A program made the position numbers and the translations under genes. A stretch of DNA of 64,000 nt, taken from assembly GCA_965237505.1 (NCBI GenBank), contig CBDEFR010000001.1, positions 472,892-536,891 on the forward strand, given 5' to 3'. This stretch comes from NVTR01 sp965237505 (GTDB lineage Bacteria > Pseudomonadota > Alphaproteobacteria > Rhodobacterales > Rhodobacteraceae). The notes below the pieces were generated by a model. It saw only the letters and a program-made list of their open reading frames with translations. It had not been told where the DNA came from and did no database searches. Below are positions 27,037 to 37,370 of this stretch, one piece after another. Position 1 is the first letter of the stretch; each line of letters starts with the position of its first letter.

Positions 27037-27960
27037 TTCAAAACTCTACGGATGATTACAATGCCTTGCAATTTTACGCGTGAGGGTTCTGATATGTGCA
27101 ACGAGTATCCATGCCTGTGAACTTGCGATGGATTTTTCCCAATCTTTGGCCAATCGCCGGCAGCGGTTGAGCCATGCGAAGGTGCGCTCGACGACCCATC
27201 TTCTGGGAATGACTTCGAAGCCTTCCGCAGTGTCGAAGCGCTTGACGATCTGGATTGTCCAGTCACCGATGCCTTCAAGAGCGTCGCGCAGCTTTGGTCC
27301 GGCATAACCGCCATCCGCAAAGATATGGCGCAAGTTTGGATGGGAATACCGGATGGATTTCAACACTTCCGGTGCGCCATCACGGTCTTGAATACCGGCG
27401 CTATGCACGACCAACCCAACCATAAACCCGAGCGTGTCGGTGACAATGTGGCGCTTGCGGCCCTTGGTTTTCTTGCCCGCGTCATAGCCCGAAATGCCAC
27501 CGCTTTCCGTTGTTTTTATGGTCTGGCTATCAATGACACCAGCGGTGGGGCCGGGCTTCTTGCCATGAAACTCGCGCGCCGTCGCCACCAGAAAATGGCT
27601 GATCACTTCAAAGATGCCATCGTTGCGCCAGCCATAGAAATAGTAGCGCACGGTGGACACTGGCGGGAAATCATTGGGCAGCATACGCCACGCACACCCG
27701 GCGCTGGCGATGTACAAAATGGCATCCAGAACATCGCGCATCGCCGTGCTGCGCGGACGACCAGTTGTTTGAGGCGGCGGCAGGAATGGCGCGATCAAAC
27801 CCCATTCCTGATCAGTTAAATCGCTTGCATAGCGTCCCGAATGCCGTTCATATCGGGCGCGAGTGGTTTCCGTCCAGGCCATTGTGATCTCCCTCGAATC
27901 TTATCAATCCGATTGAATCACAACTCGCTGAAATCACTCAATTAGTTTTGGATCAGACAC
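27029..27960 (-). mobile_element. IS5-family element, copy B (932 bp)
   Basis: It has the same length and ends as copy A at 16389-17320 but in inverted orientation. TTA flanks it at 27026-27028 and 27961-27963. It lies exactly between the 3' end of the PC4 gene and the 3' end of ppx and supplies the stop codons of both. Confidence 0.92.
27046..27882 (-). CDS. IS5-family transposase, copy B
   Basis: This 278-residue transposase is nearly identical to copy A; the only protein difference I see is Gln for Lys in the LPPPQTTG segment near residue 33. DDE-type segments GVIDSQTIKTT, HIFADGGYAGPK and RRWVVERTFAWLNR are intact. The GAGGGA before the ATG is also kept, so it looks functional. Confidence 0.93.
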   Translation of the reverse strand: MAWTETTRARYERHSGRYASDLTDQEWGLIAPFLPPPQTTGRPRSTAMRDVLDAILYIASAGCAWRMLPNDFPPVSTVRYYFYGWRNDGIFEVISHFLVATAREFHGKKPGPTAGVIDSQTIKTTESGGISGYDAGKKTKGRKRHIVTDTLGFMVGLVVHSAGIQDRDGAPEVLKSIRYSHPNLRHIFADGGYAGPKLRDALEGIGDWTIQIVKRFDTAEGFEVIPRRWVVERTFAWLNRCRRLAKDWEKSIASSQAWILVAHIRTLTRKIARHCNHP

Positions 27961-29500
27961 TTAGGCCTTCTGATCACCGGCTCTGCGCCAAGCGCTGCCG
28001 CCAGCGAAATGAAACGACCCTCCGCCACCTCGCCGAAAAGGACGGTGCCCTGTTGCGCCAGTGTCAGGGTCAGGACTTGCCGTTTAGGATGCCATTCCAG
28101 CGCTGCGATGCTTTCCGGAGCTGCCACCGAAAACATCGAGCCGAATCGCATCGCCCTGCCGACAATCTCTGCCTGATGGATGTGTTTTTCGTCAAGTAAT
28201 TCAAAGAGTTCACGAAACGAAAGCCGTCGCGGTTATTCTTGTAACGGTGCAGCAGCGCCAGCTCCAGCCAGACGCGTTCCTGGTGGGTCAGGCCGCCCAG
28301 ATTGGCCCGTGTGGCGTTGTCAAAACAAACCTCGGCGCGGAAATCCGGGTGCGCTCGGCAGGTAACGTCATGGAGCAGACAGGCGGCTTCGATCAGGCGT
28401 TTGGTGGCCGCTGTTTCGCCGACGAACAACGGCGCGATAAAGCGGTTCAGCACCCGCCCGAAACCCGGGCGCCGGCCGTCTTTGGCTTCGGAAAACAGGC
28501 AGGCCTCGATCAGAGGGTCGCGACGGCGCGCGCGCTCTGGCATCTGCTCATACAGCATGCCCTCGCGGAGCCCGAAGCCGGACACCGCAATCTCCTTTGG
28601 CTGGAAGGATTTGAGCAACTGGCCAAGCACCTCGCAGGCGATCGGCACTAGCGACATCCGCGCCGCTGAGGTGCCGGTTCGTTTGCGCAGACTGGACATG
28701 TCATTGCCGGCGATCCATTGCAGCGTGGCGCGCGCAGCTTGGGGCGTCATCCGGTATTCGTGCAGCACATGCAGTGGATAGCAGCGCCGCTCCATGTCCA
28801 GCCGGGCGATGGCGCGCCAGCTGCCGCCGACAAGGAACAGGCGTTTGTGATCGGTGCCCATTTGGCTGGCGAGATCGTCCATGACTTTTTTTATCTGAGA
28901 TTTGAGCGCCTGTTTGCTGCCCTCGATGTTTTGCAGTTTCAGCGGGCCCAGGGGCGAAGTGACGCGCCGCCCGACCCGACCATTACCGACCTCGGCCAGT
29001 TCCATCGATGAGCCACCAATGTCACAGACCAGCCCTTTGGCTTCGGGCCAGCCCAGCAACACACCTTGCGCTGACCGGCGCGCCTCTTCCTGGCCGTCGA
29101 TCACCCATAGCTGAAGTCCGGTTTCGCGTTCGACCTGATCGCGAAAATCGGCACCGTCGCTGGCTTCGCGCACCGCCGCCGTTGCCACCGCGGTAAGCGG
29201 CGCCAGCCCCATGCCATCGGCTAAAAGCTGGAAGCGCTGCAGTGCCGCCAAAGCGCGCATTCGCCCCTTGGGGCTCAGGCACTCGGTTTCATCAAGGCCT
29301 GCGCCGAGCGCACACATGATCTTTTCGTTGTAAAAGTAGGCCGGGCTGCGCGCAGCACCGTCAAAAACCACCAGGCGCACTGAGTTTGAACCAACATCCA
29401 CAACCCCGACCCGCGACAATGCCCGCGCTTCAGGGTCAGCAAACAGCGGCCGCCTGAAGGGCCCCCAGTCGTCGTGCTGGCCATCGCCATTGCCATCCAT
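27942..29500 (-). pseudogene. ppx: Exopolyphosphatase (Ppx/GppA family), frameshifted
   Basis: Ppx releases phosphate from the ends of polyphosphate. The actin-like ATPase fold is recognised from VGVVDVGSNSVRLVVFDG, YFYNEKIMCALG, EEARRSAQGVLLGW and CDIGGSSMELAEV. The ATG at 29498-29500 gives the usual short N-terminal extension. Near 28217 one base is missing (DGFRF should continue RELFELLDEKHIHQAEI), and the true C-terminal segment (MRFGSMFSVAAPESIAALEW) continues in another frame. The end of that segment is altered by the IS5 at 27029-27960. The gene lies 50 bases after ppk, so this was a ppk-ppx operon. Confidence 0.88.
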
Positions 29501-30605
29501 TACCAGCACTCCACAGTTGTTGCGTGATCCTGCATCGGCAGGTTGAATTGTCAATCTTTTGAATGTGTAAGTTCCGGCACATCGCCAGCCCCGGCAGTAC
29601 CGCGCCTGGAAAGTGACGGGTTTTCCATGAAAAACCGGTGGCAACTGAACGGATGCTCAGGATCAGAAGCGGTAGCGCGCACAAAGCGGCCATCGGGCGC
29701 CAACACCCAGCTCTGCGCCTCATCCGCCAGATTGGCGGCCATGATCTGACTGACAATCTGGGCTTTTACGGTCGGATTCTTGATTTCCACCAGAGTTTCC
29801 ACCCGGCGCACCAGATTGCGCCCCATCCAGTCGGCCGACGACATGAAAACGCGGGCTTTTTTGGATGGCAGACCGTGGCCATTACCAAAACAAACCATCC
29901 GTGAATGTTCCAGAAATCGCCCGACAATCGACTTTACGCGGATGTTTTCTGACAGGCCCTTTATGCCGGGCCGCAGCCCACAAATGCCTCGGATCACCAT
30001 CGAGATTTTCACGCCTTTCTGGCTGGCGGTGTAAAGCGTGTCGATAACCTCGGCGTCGATCAGCGCATTCAGCTTGGCCCAGATCTCGGCCGGGCGGCCA
30101 TCGCTCGCAAACTGTGCCTCGCGTTCGATTAGACCAATCAACGTGGATTTCAGCGTCAGCGGCGATATGGCCAGGTTTTCCAGTTGTTCGGGTTGCGCAT
30201 ACCCGGACAGGTAGTTGAAGACCTTGGTCGCATCCCGCCCTAGGGCGGCGTCGCAGGTAAACAGGCTGAGATCGGCATAGATGCGCGCGGTTTCGGGGTG
30301 GTAATTGCCAGTGCCGTAATGCGTGTAGGTGACCAGTTTTGCGCCCTCACGGCGCACCACAGTGCTGATCTTGGCATGGGTCTTGTAGTTGATGAAGCCA
30401 TAAACCACATGCGCCCCAGCGCGCTCTAGTTGTGAGTTCTCACAAGGTTGTTCATTCGATCCAGACCTGAGAAGCTGAAGTTTGCAAAAACAGAAGCTCT
30501 TGAGGGAGAACCGAATGAACAGCCATAAGAATGCCCGTCTTGCGCCAAAAGGTCGAGAGATTTTGGTTCGCCGCCTTGAACGAGGCGAACGCCCTGCCGA
30601 TGTTG

Positions 30606-31816
30606 CAGGGGTATCGCATGAATAGCTGGCCCGTGTTTGCTACGTGCATCAACGTCTGATTCAATGTCACCAGAACACGCATCTGGAGGACTTGCTTTGG
30701 AAAAGACTACATCATTTCAATCTGTTATTTCGGCCATCCCTGACCCTCGCCAGCAGGCGAAGGTGCTTTACCCGCTTGATGAGATCCTGCTTTTAAGCCT
30801 GTGTGCGGTGGTCTCGGGCGGCGAGAGTGTCGTTGATATTGTCGAATATGGTGAAGAAAAGCTGAAGTTTCTGCGCAAATTGGCCCCTTTTGAGCACGGC
30901 ATTCCCTCGCATGACACGCTTTCAACGGTGTTTCGGCTGCTTGATCCGGAGAAGTTCAGTACAGCCTTTGCGCAATGGGCTGCTGGCCTGGCGGGACGCG
31001 TTGAAGGCTCGATTGTGGCCGTCGATGGCAAGACGATGCGCGGGTCAAAGGCCGGTGGTGAAACACCTCTGCATTTGATCTCGGCCTACTGTGATGATCT
31101 GCGTCTGGTACTGGGTCAGCGGGCAAGTGCGCACAAAAAGAACGAGATCAAGGACATTCCATTGCTCTTGGATTTGCTCCACGTTGAGGGCGCGATCGTG
31201 ACGCTGGACGCGATGGGGTGCCAACGCCAGATTGCCTGCAAAATCCGCGACAAGGGGGCCGACTACGTGCTGGCGCTCAAGGGAAATCAGAGCAGCCTTT
31301 TTGAGGATGTGAAACTGTGGTTTGAAGAGAGGGAGCATGAAAATACTGCGTCGTTACAGACTGTTGATGGCGATAAAGGTCGGATTGAGACCCGGACCTA
31401 CACCCAGAGTGACACCATAGAATGGCTGCAAGAGCGCCATCCGGGTTGGGCGGGCCTGACCAGTATTGGTCGCGTTGTCTCGATCCGTGAAAGCAACGGG
31501 AAAACAACACAACAAACCCGATACTTCATCTCGTCTCTACCGAAAGATGCGCCGCGCTTTGCCCATGCGGTACGCTCCCATTGGGGGATTGAAAACCGCC
31601 TCCACTGGGTGCTCGACGTCACATTCCGCGATGATGACAGCCGTGTTCGTAAGGATCACGGCCCCAAGAATTTTGCCGTCATCAAACACATGGCAATGAA
31701 TCTGCTCAACAAGGCAAAAGATAAAAAATCGCTCAGGGTCATGCGCAAAAAGGCCGGATGGAACAATCGGTTCTTACTGCAAATTCTCCGGACATAACCT
31801 TCATGCGATTCCCCTG
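30606..31816 (+). mobile_element. ISAs1-family element, 1211 bp
   Basis: The ends are CAGGGGTATCGCATGAAT and the inverse of CAGGGGAATCGCATGAAT. The 10-base GCCGATGTTG flanks it at 30596-30605 and 31817-31826, a duplication length typical of ISAs1. It lies within the IS481 transposase gene. Confidence 0.93.
30664..31797 (+). CDS. ISAs1-family transposase
   Basis: This 377-residue transposase has the DDE_Tnp_1-associated N-terminus (ISAIPDPRQQAKVLYPLDEI) followed by the catalytic domain: EGSIVAVDGKTMRGSKAGGE, AIVTLDAMGCQRQIACKI, and VRSHWGIENRLHWVLDVTFR. An upstream TTG at 30637 could extend it, but the ATG at 30664 is preferred. The frame is intact. Confidence 0.93.
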   Translation: MSPEHASGGLALEKTTSFQSVISAIPDPRQQAKVLYPLDEILLLSLCAVVSGGESVVDIVEYGEEKLKFLRKLAPFEHGIPSHDTLSTVFRLLDPEKFSTAFAQWAAGLAGRVEGSIVAVDGKTMRGSKAGGETPLHLISAYCDDLRLVLGQRASAHKKNEIKDIPLLLDLLHVEGAIVTLDAMGCQRQIACKIRDKGADYVLALKGNQSSLFEDVKLWFEEREHENTASLQTVDGDKGRIETRTYTQSDTIEWLQERHPGWAGLTSIGRVVSIRESNGKTTQQTRYFISSLPKDAPRFAHAVRSHWGIENRLHWVLDVTFRDDDSRVRKDHGPKNFAVIKHMAMNLLNKAKDKKSLRVMRKKAGWNNRFLLQILRT

Positions 31817-34025
31817 GCCGATGTTGCCTGCGCGATGGGGATTAGCCTTCGCACCGTTTACAAATGGCGCGGAAGATATCGCGATTATGAGTCGGAAGGG
31901 TTGCAAGACAGGTCATCCCGCCCGTCACAGACCCCGGGCCGGACACCCGCAAGCGTTGAGGCACGGGTTGTTCAATTGCGCAGGGAACGGCGCATTATGG
32001 AGCGAATCGCAGAGGAAACCGGCGTGTCGCGCGCCACGGTTGGGCGTATTCTGGCCCGCCACGGCCTGAACCGCTGGCGCGATCTGGAACCCTCCGAGCC
32101 GGTCGTAAGATACGAACGCGACCGCCCCGGCGACCTAATCCACATCGACATCAAGAAGCTGGGCAAGTTCACCCGCACGGGTCATCGCATCACCGGCGAC
32201 CGCACCGGCCAGAGCAACACCCGCGGCATCGGCTGGGAGTTCGTGCACGTCTGTATAGACGATTATTCGCGGCTCGGGTTCAGCCAGGTGCTGGCCTCGG
32301 AACGCAAGGAAGACGCGGTGGCCTTCCTGAACGAGGCTGTTGCCTGGTATCGCAAGCTGGAGATCGGGATCGAAAGGGTGATGACAGACAACGGCAGTTG
32401 CTATAAATCCCACGCATTCAGAGCCGCCTGTAAAGCGCTTGGTCTGCGCCATATCCGCACCAGACCTTACACACCCAAAACAAACGGCAAAGCGGAACGA
32501 TTCATTCAGTCTTCCCTGCGTGAATGGGCCTACGCCCGCGCCTATCAGACATCAGAGCAAAGAAAAGCCGAGCTGCCGTACTGGCTGCATCATTACAATT
32601 GGCACCGGCCTCATGTCGGCATAAAAAGGAAAACACCAATCAGCCGATCAGGCTTGGACGTGAACAACCTCATGAGACTCCACAGCTAGTCGGCGCGACT
32701 GGCGAATATTGGCGGCCTCGTCAAAGCGCACCTTTAGCTCGACCAGCGCGGTTACCGATTTGCCGTTCTCTGCAGCCTCGCACAAGGCGGCGACAATCGG
32801 GCTGTCGCGCGAGGTGCGATAAAACGTCTGTTTGATCGCCAGCACATCCGGGTCATTGGCTGCCTGTTTCAAAAACCGCACCACCATGTCGAAGGTCTCA
32901 TACGGATGGTGCAACAGCATGTCCTTTTGCCGGATAGCGGAAAACATGTCGCCTTCGTGGTCCTGCACCCGCTCTGGAACCCTTGGGGTGAAAGTTGGCC
33001 ACAACAGGTCGCGGCGATTTTCAAGCACCAGTTCGCTGAGATCGGACAGGCCCAGCATACCACCGGCCTCGACAACCTCGCTTTCGTCAACGTGCAGTTC
33101 GCGCATGATGGTTTTGCGCAGTGCTGTGGGCGCACCAGCAGTAAGTTTCAGGCGCACCACCTCGCCGCGGCGCCGCCGCTTCAGAGCGACTTCGAATTCC
33201 CGGACCAGATCTTCGGCCTCGTCTTCGACTTCCAGATCGCTGTCGCGCAGCACCCGGAAGGCGCAGTCGCCAGTGGATTTGTATCCCGGGAACAGGCTGT
33301 CCAGATGGACCAGCAGCAGCTCTTCCATCGGCATGAACCGGTCGTGGTCGTTTTTTGACGGCAGACGGACAAACCGGTCGATTTGCTGCGGTATCGGCAG
33401 CAATGCTTTCAAGGGTTTCTTGTCTGACGCGCGCTCAAGCTGCAACGCCAGCGCAAAGCCTTCGTTCGGAATAAACGGGAATGGGTGCGCGGGATCGATG
33501 GCAAGCGGTGACAGAACCGGAAAGACTTGATTTAAAAAGATTTTCTCCAGATAGATTTTGTCAGACTTGTCCAATTGCAAGCGCGAGCAAAGGCTGATTC
33601 CTTCGGCCTTCAATGCAACGCAAATTCGGATCCACGCGTCCTGTTGGCCCTGGATCAGATCGCGGGCTTCCTTGTTGATCAGAACCAGCTGCTCGCCCGG
33701 TGTCAGACCGTCCGCCGCGGGGGTGGTGTTGCCGGCGCGCTCAAGGCTGCGCAATCCGGCCACGCGCACGGTGTAAAACTCGTCCAGATTGGTGGCCGAA
33801 ATCGACAGGAACCGCAGCCTTTCCAATAGCGGAACCCGGCTATTGTCCGCCTCCTCCAAAACCCGCCGGTTAAAGGCCAACCAACTAAGTTCGCGGTTGA
33901 AAAAACGCTTCGCCCGGACAGGTCAGCGTCTGGCAATTCAACCGGTGTTTCAAAAGATGTGCTTAGAAAATTGGCTTGGTTCATGGCCGGAGTATCTGCG
34001 CATGTTTTGGCGGTTTCGTGGCGCA

Positions 34026-34715
34026 TCATGTCGCTTCGCCTGATAGATTGTCCAGAACGCCGGTCGCAAGCGACGTGGTGATCGCGCGGCGTTCGGACAG
34101 CGATTGTTGATCCAACGCGCGCACCAGCCGCTGCGCGCAATCAAAACTGCGCTCCATCCGAGCCACCAAGTGACGGATAACGCCGGCAGAAATGCTGATC
34201 TGACGGTCGGCAAAAAGTTTCACCAGCACCGCAGCCAAAAGCCGGTCATCAGGCGGGTTCAGCGTGGCAAGGGTGGTGCCCTGAACGCGGCTTTTCAGAT
34301 CCGCGAGTGACAGCGGCCACTTTGCAGGCACCGAGGCGCTGGTCATCAGCAGGTGGCCGTGTTCGGCCAACAGCAGATTATGCAAATGAAAAAGCGCCCG
34401 TTCGGCATCGTCATTTCCGGCGATGGTTTCAACGTCCTCGACCGCGACGGCGTGGTTTTCGGTCACCAGCCCGGCCACATCTCGGTTATCTAAATCGTCG
34501 GCCGAGATGACCCTGGCACCAGCCAACTGTGCCCAGACATGCACAAGGTGGGTCTTGCCAGAACCATTTGGCCCGGTCAGGACCAACTTGCGATCTGACC
34601 AGAGCGGCCAATTCTCAATGGTCTCTACCGCGACCGCGTTGACTGGTGAGACAAAGAAGTTGTCGCGCCCAAGCGCTAGTTTGGCTGGCAGATCAAAGGT
34701 GAGTTGCTGCGTCAT
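34026..34715 (-). CDS. hda: Hda/DnaA-homologous regulatory ATPase
   Basis: This 229-residue AAA+ protein resembles DnaA domain III without the DNA-binding end. The N-terminus carries a clamp-binding-type motif (QLTFDLP), then Walker A (LTGPNGSGKTHLVHVW) and Walker B (AVAVEDVETIAG). Hda-type proteins stimulate ATP hydrolysis by DnaA with the sliding clamp and so limit replication initiation. It is the first gene of the hda-ppk-ppx unit and overlaps ppk by 4 bases. The frame is intact, unlike the two genes after it. Confidence 0.88.
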   Translation of the reverse strand: MTQQLTFDLPAKLALGRDNFFVSPVNAVAVETIENWPLWSDRKLVLTGPNGSGKTHLVHVWAQLAGARVISADDLDNRDVAGLVTENHAVAVEDVETIAGNDDAERALFHLHNLLLAEHGHLLMTSASVPAKWPLSLADLKSRVQGTTLATLNPPDDRLLAAVLVKLFADRQISISAGVIRHLVARMERSFDCAQRLVRALDQQSLSERRAITTSLATGVLDNLSGEAT

Positions 34716-34756
34716 CGAAATCTTCTACGCTAATTTGGCACTCCGAACACTAACAG

Positions 34757-36073
34757 CTATCGCGTCACCACAAAATGGGCGACGCCATTGCCCAGGTATT
34801 CTCGATGAAACATCGTTTGCAGCGCTGCGAGAAAAAATTGATACATCCTAAATGTTGTCCGAGCGCGAAGTTGTTTTTCCTCTACTGAGCCGCCCGATTG
34901 TTCCTGGACCAGCACGTCAAGGCAGGCGCCTTCGCGGTCCTCGATATTCTTCAGCCAAGCGCGCAATGTCTTGATATAATTGTCGCCGCTGTGGAAATGA
35001 ACAGCGCAAGTCTTCAAACCTGCGCCTTCAATTCCGGCAACAACTTCCGACACTTGCGGAGAATAACCACCAGGGAATATGTAGCGGTCAACCCAAAGAT
35101 TGGTCGCCCCAGGCTGGTGTTTTACGATCGAATGGATCAGTGCGATGCCGTCGTCGGTCAGAATGTTTTCAACGGCCTGGAAAAAATGTTTGTATTTCGA
35201 CCGCCCTACCGCTTCGAGCATGCCAACTGACACGATCCGATTGTATTTCTTACCCGGTCGCAAGCAGAATGTCCGGTAGTCCTCTTTTATGAAATTGACC
35301 CGCAAGTTCTTGTTTTCGCTCTGGGTTTTGAGAGTGGAGCGTGCATGGTCGACCTGAACTTGTGACAATGATATTCCGTCGATATTGGCAGCAAGGTCGG
35401 ACGGGAAAAAGTTTTCAAACGACCCCCAGCCGCAGCCTATATCGAGAATATTCAGTTCGGCGGTTTCCGTGAGACGCAGGCGCTTGAATATAACGTCGAA
35501 TTTGTTTTGCTGCGCATCGTGCAGATTTTTGTGGGTCTCATCAAAAAAGCCACATGTGTAGACAAGATCTCGGTCCATCATCAGTTCAAAGAACCGCGTG
35601 CTCTCGTCGTAATGCTTGGCGACTTTGCGAGTCGCGGTGAAAGTCGTCAAAAATTGCTTGTAATAATGGTTAATTGCCTGCAACAGGCCGAATGTCAGAC
35701 CATGCTGCTTTTTGGCTGACCGGTTCTCGGTCACCATCATCAAAAGAAAACCCGCCAGACTGCCTTTGGTCAGATACCAACTGCCCGCCATGAAAGTTTC
35801 ACCGAGGCGCAGGCCGGGGTTGACCAGAATCGATAACAGCGTCAGGAAACGCGGCGGTGCAAAGTGGAATTTCGCACCTTGGTCCGACATCGGTCGCAAA
35901 TCGCCGTCACCAAAATCTATGGCAAACGGCAAGCCGCGAATAAGCAGGCGAAACAAAAGCGTGGTACAACCACGCGCAAAGCGACTGCGCGTCGCGCGGT
36001 AATCGGTGCCCAAATCCGTGTGTGCCCGCCCGCACTTCTCGCTCACAGGTTTGACCTGCCGCAAATTAGTCAT
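34757..36073 (-). CDS. Cyclopropane-fatty-acid-synthase-like SAM methyltransferase
   Basis: The product is about 438 residues. A family-typical N-terminal domain ends near the segment HYDESTRFFELMMDRDLVYTC. It is followed by SAM-binding motif I (NILDIGCGWGSFENFF) and the core segments YNRIVSVGMLEAVGRSKYKH and YIFPGGYSPQVSEVVAGIEG. Cfa-type enzymes add a methylene group from SAM to membrane lipid double bonds. The ATG at 36071-36073 overlaps the stop of the PerM gene, favouring it over the longer upstream frame. Intact. Its codon use is slightly lower in G+C than the neighbours. Confidence 0.87.
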   Translation of the reverse strand: MTNLRQVKPVSEKCGRAHTDLGTDYRATRSRFARGCTTLLFRLLIRGLPFAIDFGDGDLRPMSDQGAKFHFAPPRFLTLLSILVNPGLRLGETFMAGSWYLTKGSLAGFLLMMVTENRSAKKQHGLTFGLLQAINHYYKQFLTTFTATRKVAKHYDESTRFFELMMDRDLVYTCGFFDETHKNLHDAQQNKFDVIFKRLRLTETAELNILDIGCGWGSFENFFPSDLAANIDGISLSQVQVDHARSTLKTQSENKNLRVNFIKEDYRTFCLRPGKKYNRIVSVGMLEAVGRSKYKHFFQAVENILTDDGIALIHSIVKHQPGATNLWVDRYIFPGGYSPQVSEVVAGIEGAGLKTCAVHFHSGDNYIKTLRAWLKNIEDREGACLDVLVQEQSGGSVEEKQLRARTTFRMYQFFLAALQTMFHREYLGNGVAHFVVTR

Positions 36074-37148
36074 CGGTGCGCCCAGAGACACCTTGATAAA
36101 GTCGGCTGTCGCCATAGCGGCGAAGGGCAAAACGGACAATCACTCCTATGGCTGCAGCGACCGGAACCGCGACAAGCAGTCCGACAAAGCCGAACAATGT
36201 GCCGAACGCGGACAGCGAAAAAATAAGCCAGACCGGGTGCAGCCCGATACTGCCGCCGACAAGTTTCGGGGTCAGGATATTGCCCTCGAAAAACTGCCCG
36301 GCGAAAAAAATCGCCGCGACTGCGCCGAGCCACAGCCATTCGCCCCAGAATTGAAACAACGCCAGCCCAAAGGCCAGCGCGCCACCCACCAGCGCCCCGA
36401 CATAAGGGATGAATGAAATCAGCCCGGCCACAAATCCGACCACTAGGCCAAATTGCAGGCCAACAATCATCAGCGCGACTGCGTAATAAGTTCCAAGGAT
36501 CAGACACACGGTTCCCTGGCCACGAATGAACGCCGCAAGCGTTCGATCAATTTCGCGCGCCAGTTCACGAATGGCCGGGGCATGATCGCGCGGCAGATGT
36601 CTGTCGATCTGGCTGATCATCCGATCCCAGTCCAGCAACAAATAAAACGTCACCACCGGCACCAGAACCAGCAAAACAAGGACGCTGACCAGGCTCGTAG
36701 CTGAACTGAGCAGGCCGCTCAACAGGGCACCACCGCGCGCCTGAAGGGTTTCGCCAAAGGCCACCAGAGATTTGTACAGGCGGCTTTCACTGTCCAGAAG
36801 TGACGGGAAGCGCTCGGTCAGAAAGGTGCGAAAATCCTGCACCAGTTGCGGCGCGGCATCCACCAGATCGGCTGTTTGCTGAATCAGTGTCGGCACCACC
36901 AGCAAAGCCGCAAGAACAAATATCACGGCGGCAAAAAGCGTGATGGTCACGGTTGCCAGCACCCGGTTCAGCCCGATGGCCTCCAGGCGGTCAGCCATCG
37001 GGTCCAGGCAATAGGCAATCGCACCCCCCAGCACAAAAGGCAGCAACACGTCGCCTAAAACCCAGAGCACCACAAACAACACCGCAGCAGCGATACCCCA
37101 GTATTTCAGTTGAACCGTGACCGGCAAACCCATCCGCAACCCCTTCAT
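36066..37148 (-). CDS. AI-2E family transporter (PerM-like permease)
   Basis: The product is about 360 residues with roughly eight hydrophobic segments: two N-terminal helices (YWGIAAAVLFVVLWVLGDVL), a soluble middle with amphipathic helices, and a C-terminal membrane block (LVVGFVAGLISFIPYVGALV). It ends with the conserved GSIGLHPVWLIFSLSAFGTL. I chose ATG 37148 because the longer open frame begins in non-coding sequence. Substrates of this family vary and no specific role can be given. It overlaps the CFA-like gene and heads the minus-strand group that leads to hda. Confidence 0.87.
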   Translation of the reverse strand: MKGLRMGLPVTVQLKYWGIAAAVLFVVLWVLGDVLLPFVLGGAIAYCLDPMADRLEAIGLNRVLATVTITLFAAVIFVLAALLVVPTLIQQTADLVDAAPQLVQDFRTFLTERFPSLLDSESRLYKSLVAFGETLQARGGALLSGLLSSATSLVSVLVLLVLVPVVTFYLLLDWDRMISQIDRHLPRDHAPAIRELAREIDRTLAAFIRGQGTVCLILGTYYAVALMIVGLQFGLVVGFVAGLISFIPYVGALVGGALAFGLALFQFWGEWLWLGAVAAIFFAGQFFEGNILTPKLVGGSIGLHPVWLIFSLSAFGTLFGFVGLLVAVPVAAAIGVIVRFALRRYGDSRLYQGVSGRTDD

Positions 37149-37242
37149 TTTAGCGCTACATAGCAAGTCCAGACGGCCCCCGCAGCAAAATTGCGGTGCA
37201 TTCTGCGCCAAGTCCAAGATTTTGCACCGCGCCCCGCGCGCG

Positions 37243-37284
37243 GCGCCTCCGGCGGGAGTTTCGAGCCAAAAAGAAACGCAGGCG
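37243..37284. repeat. Intergenic repeat, copy 1 (CCTCCGGCGGGAG type)
   Basis: The core GCGCCTCCGGCGGGAGTTT is followed by an A-rich AAAAAGAAACGCAGG. Related sequences occur at 56201-56245 and 58561-58600, all between genes. The core can form a short hairpin. Similar cores are widespread between genes in this bacterial group as far as I recall; the function is not known to me. Confidence 0.5.
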
Positions 37285-37370
37285 TGACAGGCCACCGTGG
37301 CATTGCTTGGCGCGATCCTTTCGCTTAGACGCACTCTTTAACGACAAAACACCAAAAAGGTCGCCCGAGC

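Larger units (their letters stand above)
30430..32685 (+). mobile_element. IS481-family element carrying ISAs1
   Basis: The ends are TTGTGAGTTCTCACAAGG and the inverse of CTGTGGAGTCTCATGAGG, matching at most positions. CTAG flanks it at 30426-30429 and 32686-32689. The element interrupts ppk. It contains a complete ISAs1 element at 30606-31816. Confidence 0.9.
30515..32688 (+). pseudogene. IS481-family transposase, split by ISAs1
   Basis: The start (MNSHKNARLAPKGREILVRR) reaches ADVA and is then interrupted by ISAs1. After the element it continues CAMGISLRTVYKWRGRYRDY. The rve core follows with PGDLIHIDIKKLGKF, ERVMTDNGSCYKSHAF and KTNGKAERFIQSSLREW. The catalytic residues are all present but the protein is disrupted. 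The TAG stop uses the flanking CTAG duplication. Confidence 0.88.
29551..34029 (-). pseudogene. ppk: Polyphosphate kinase 1, split by IS481 and frameshifted
   Basis: Ppk1 polymerises ATP gamma-phosphate into polyphosphate. The N-terminal part (33984 or 34029 down to 32686) shows LSWLAFNRRVLEEADNSR and the phospholipase-D-like first half. The C-terminal part (30429 to 29551) shows GFINYKTHAKISTVVRR with the catalytic His, HYGTGNYHPETARIYADLS and FLEHSRMVCFGNG. An IS481 with a CTAG duplication separates them inside a continuous RRLERAG. In addition a T is missing near 33905 (GRSVF-FNRELSW), putting the first residues in another frame. The start overlaps the hda stop (ATGA). The reconstructed length is about 740 residues, usual for the family. 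Confidence 0.92.

Noticed and set aside
16389..27960. Inversion of the segment between the two opposite IS5 copies
   Set aside because: The flanks of copy A rejoin to a perfect HNH gene, so the current order at that copy is original and no inversion has occurred through it.
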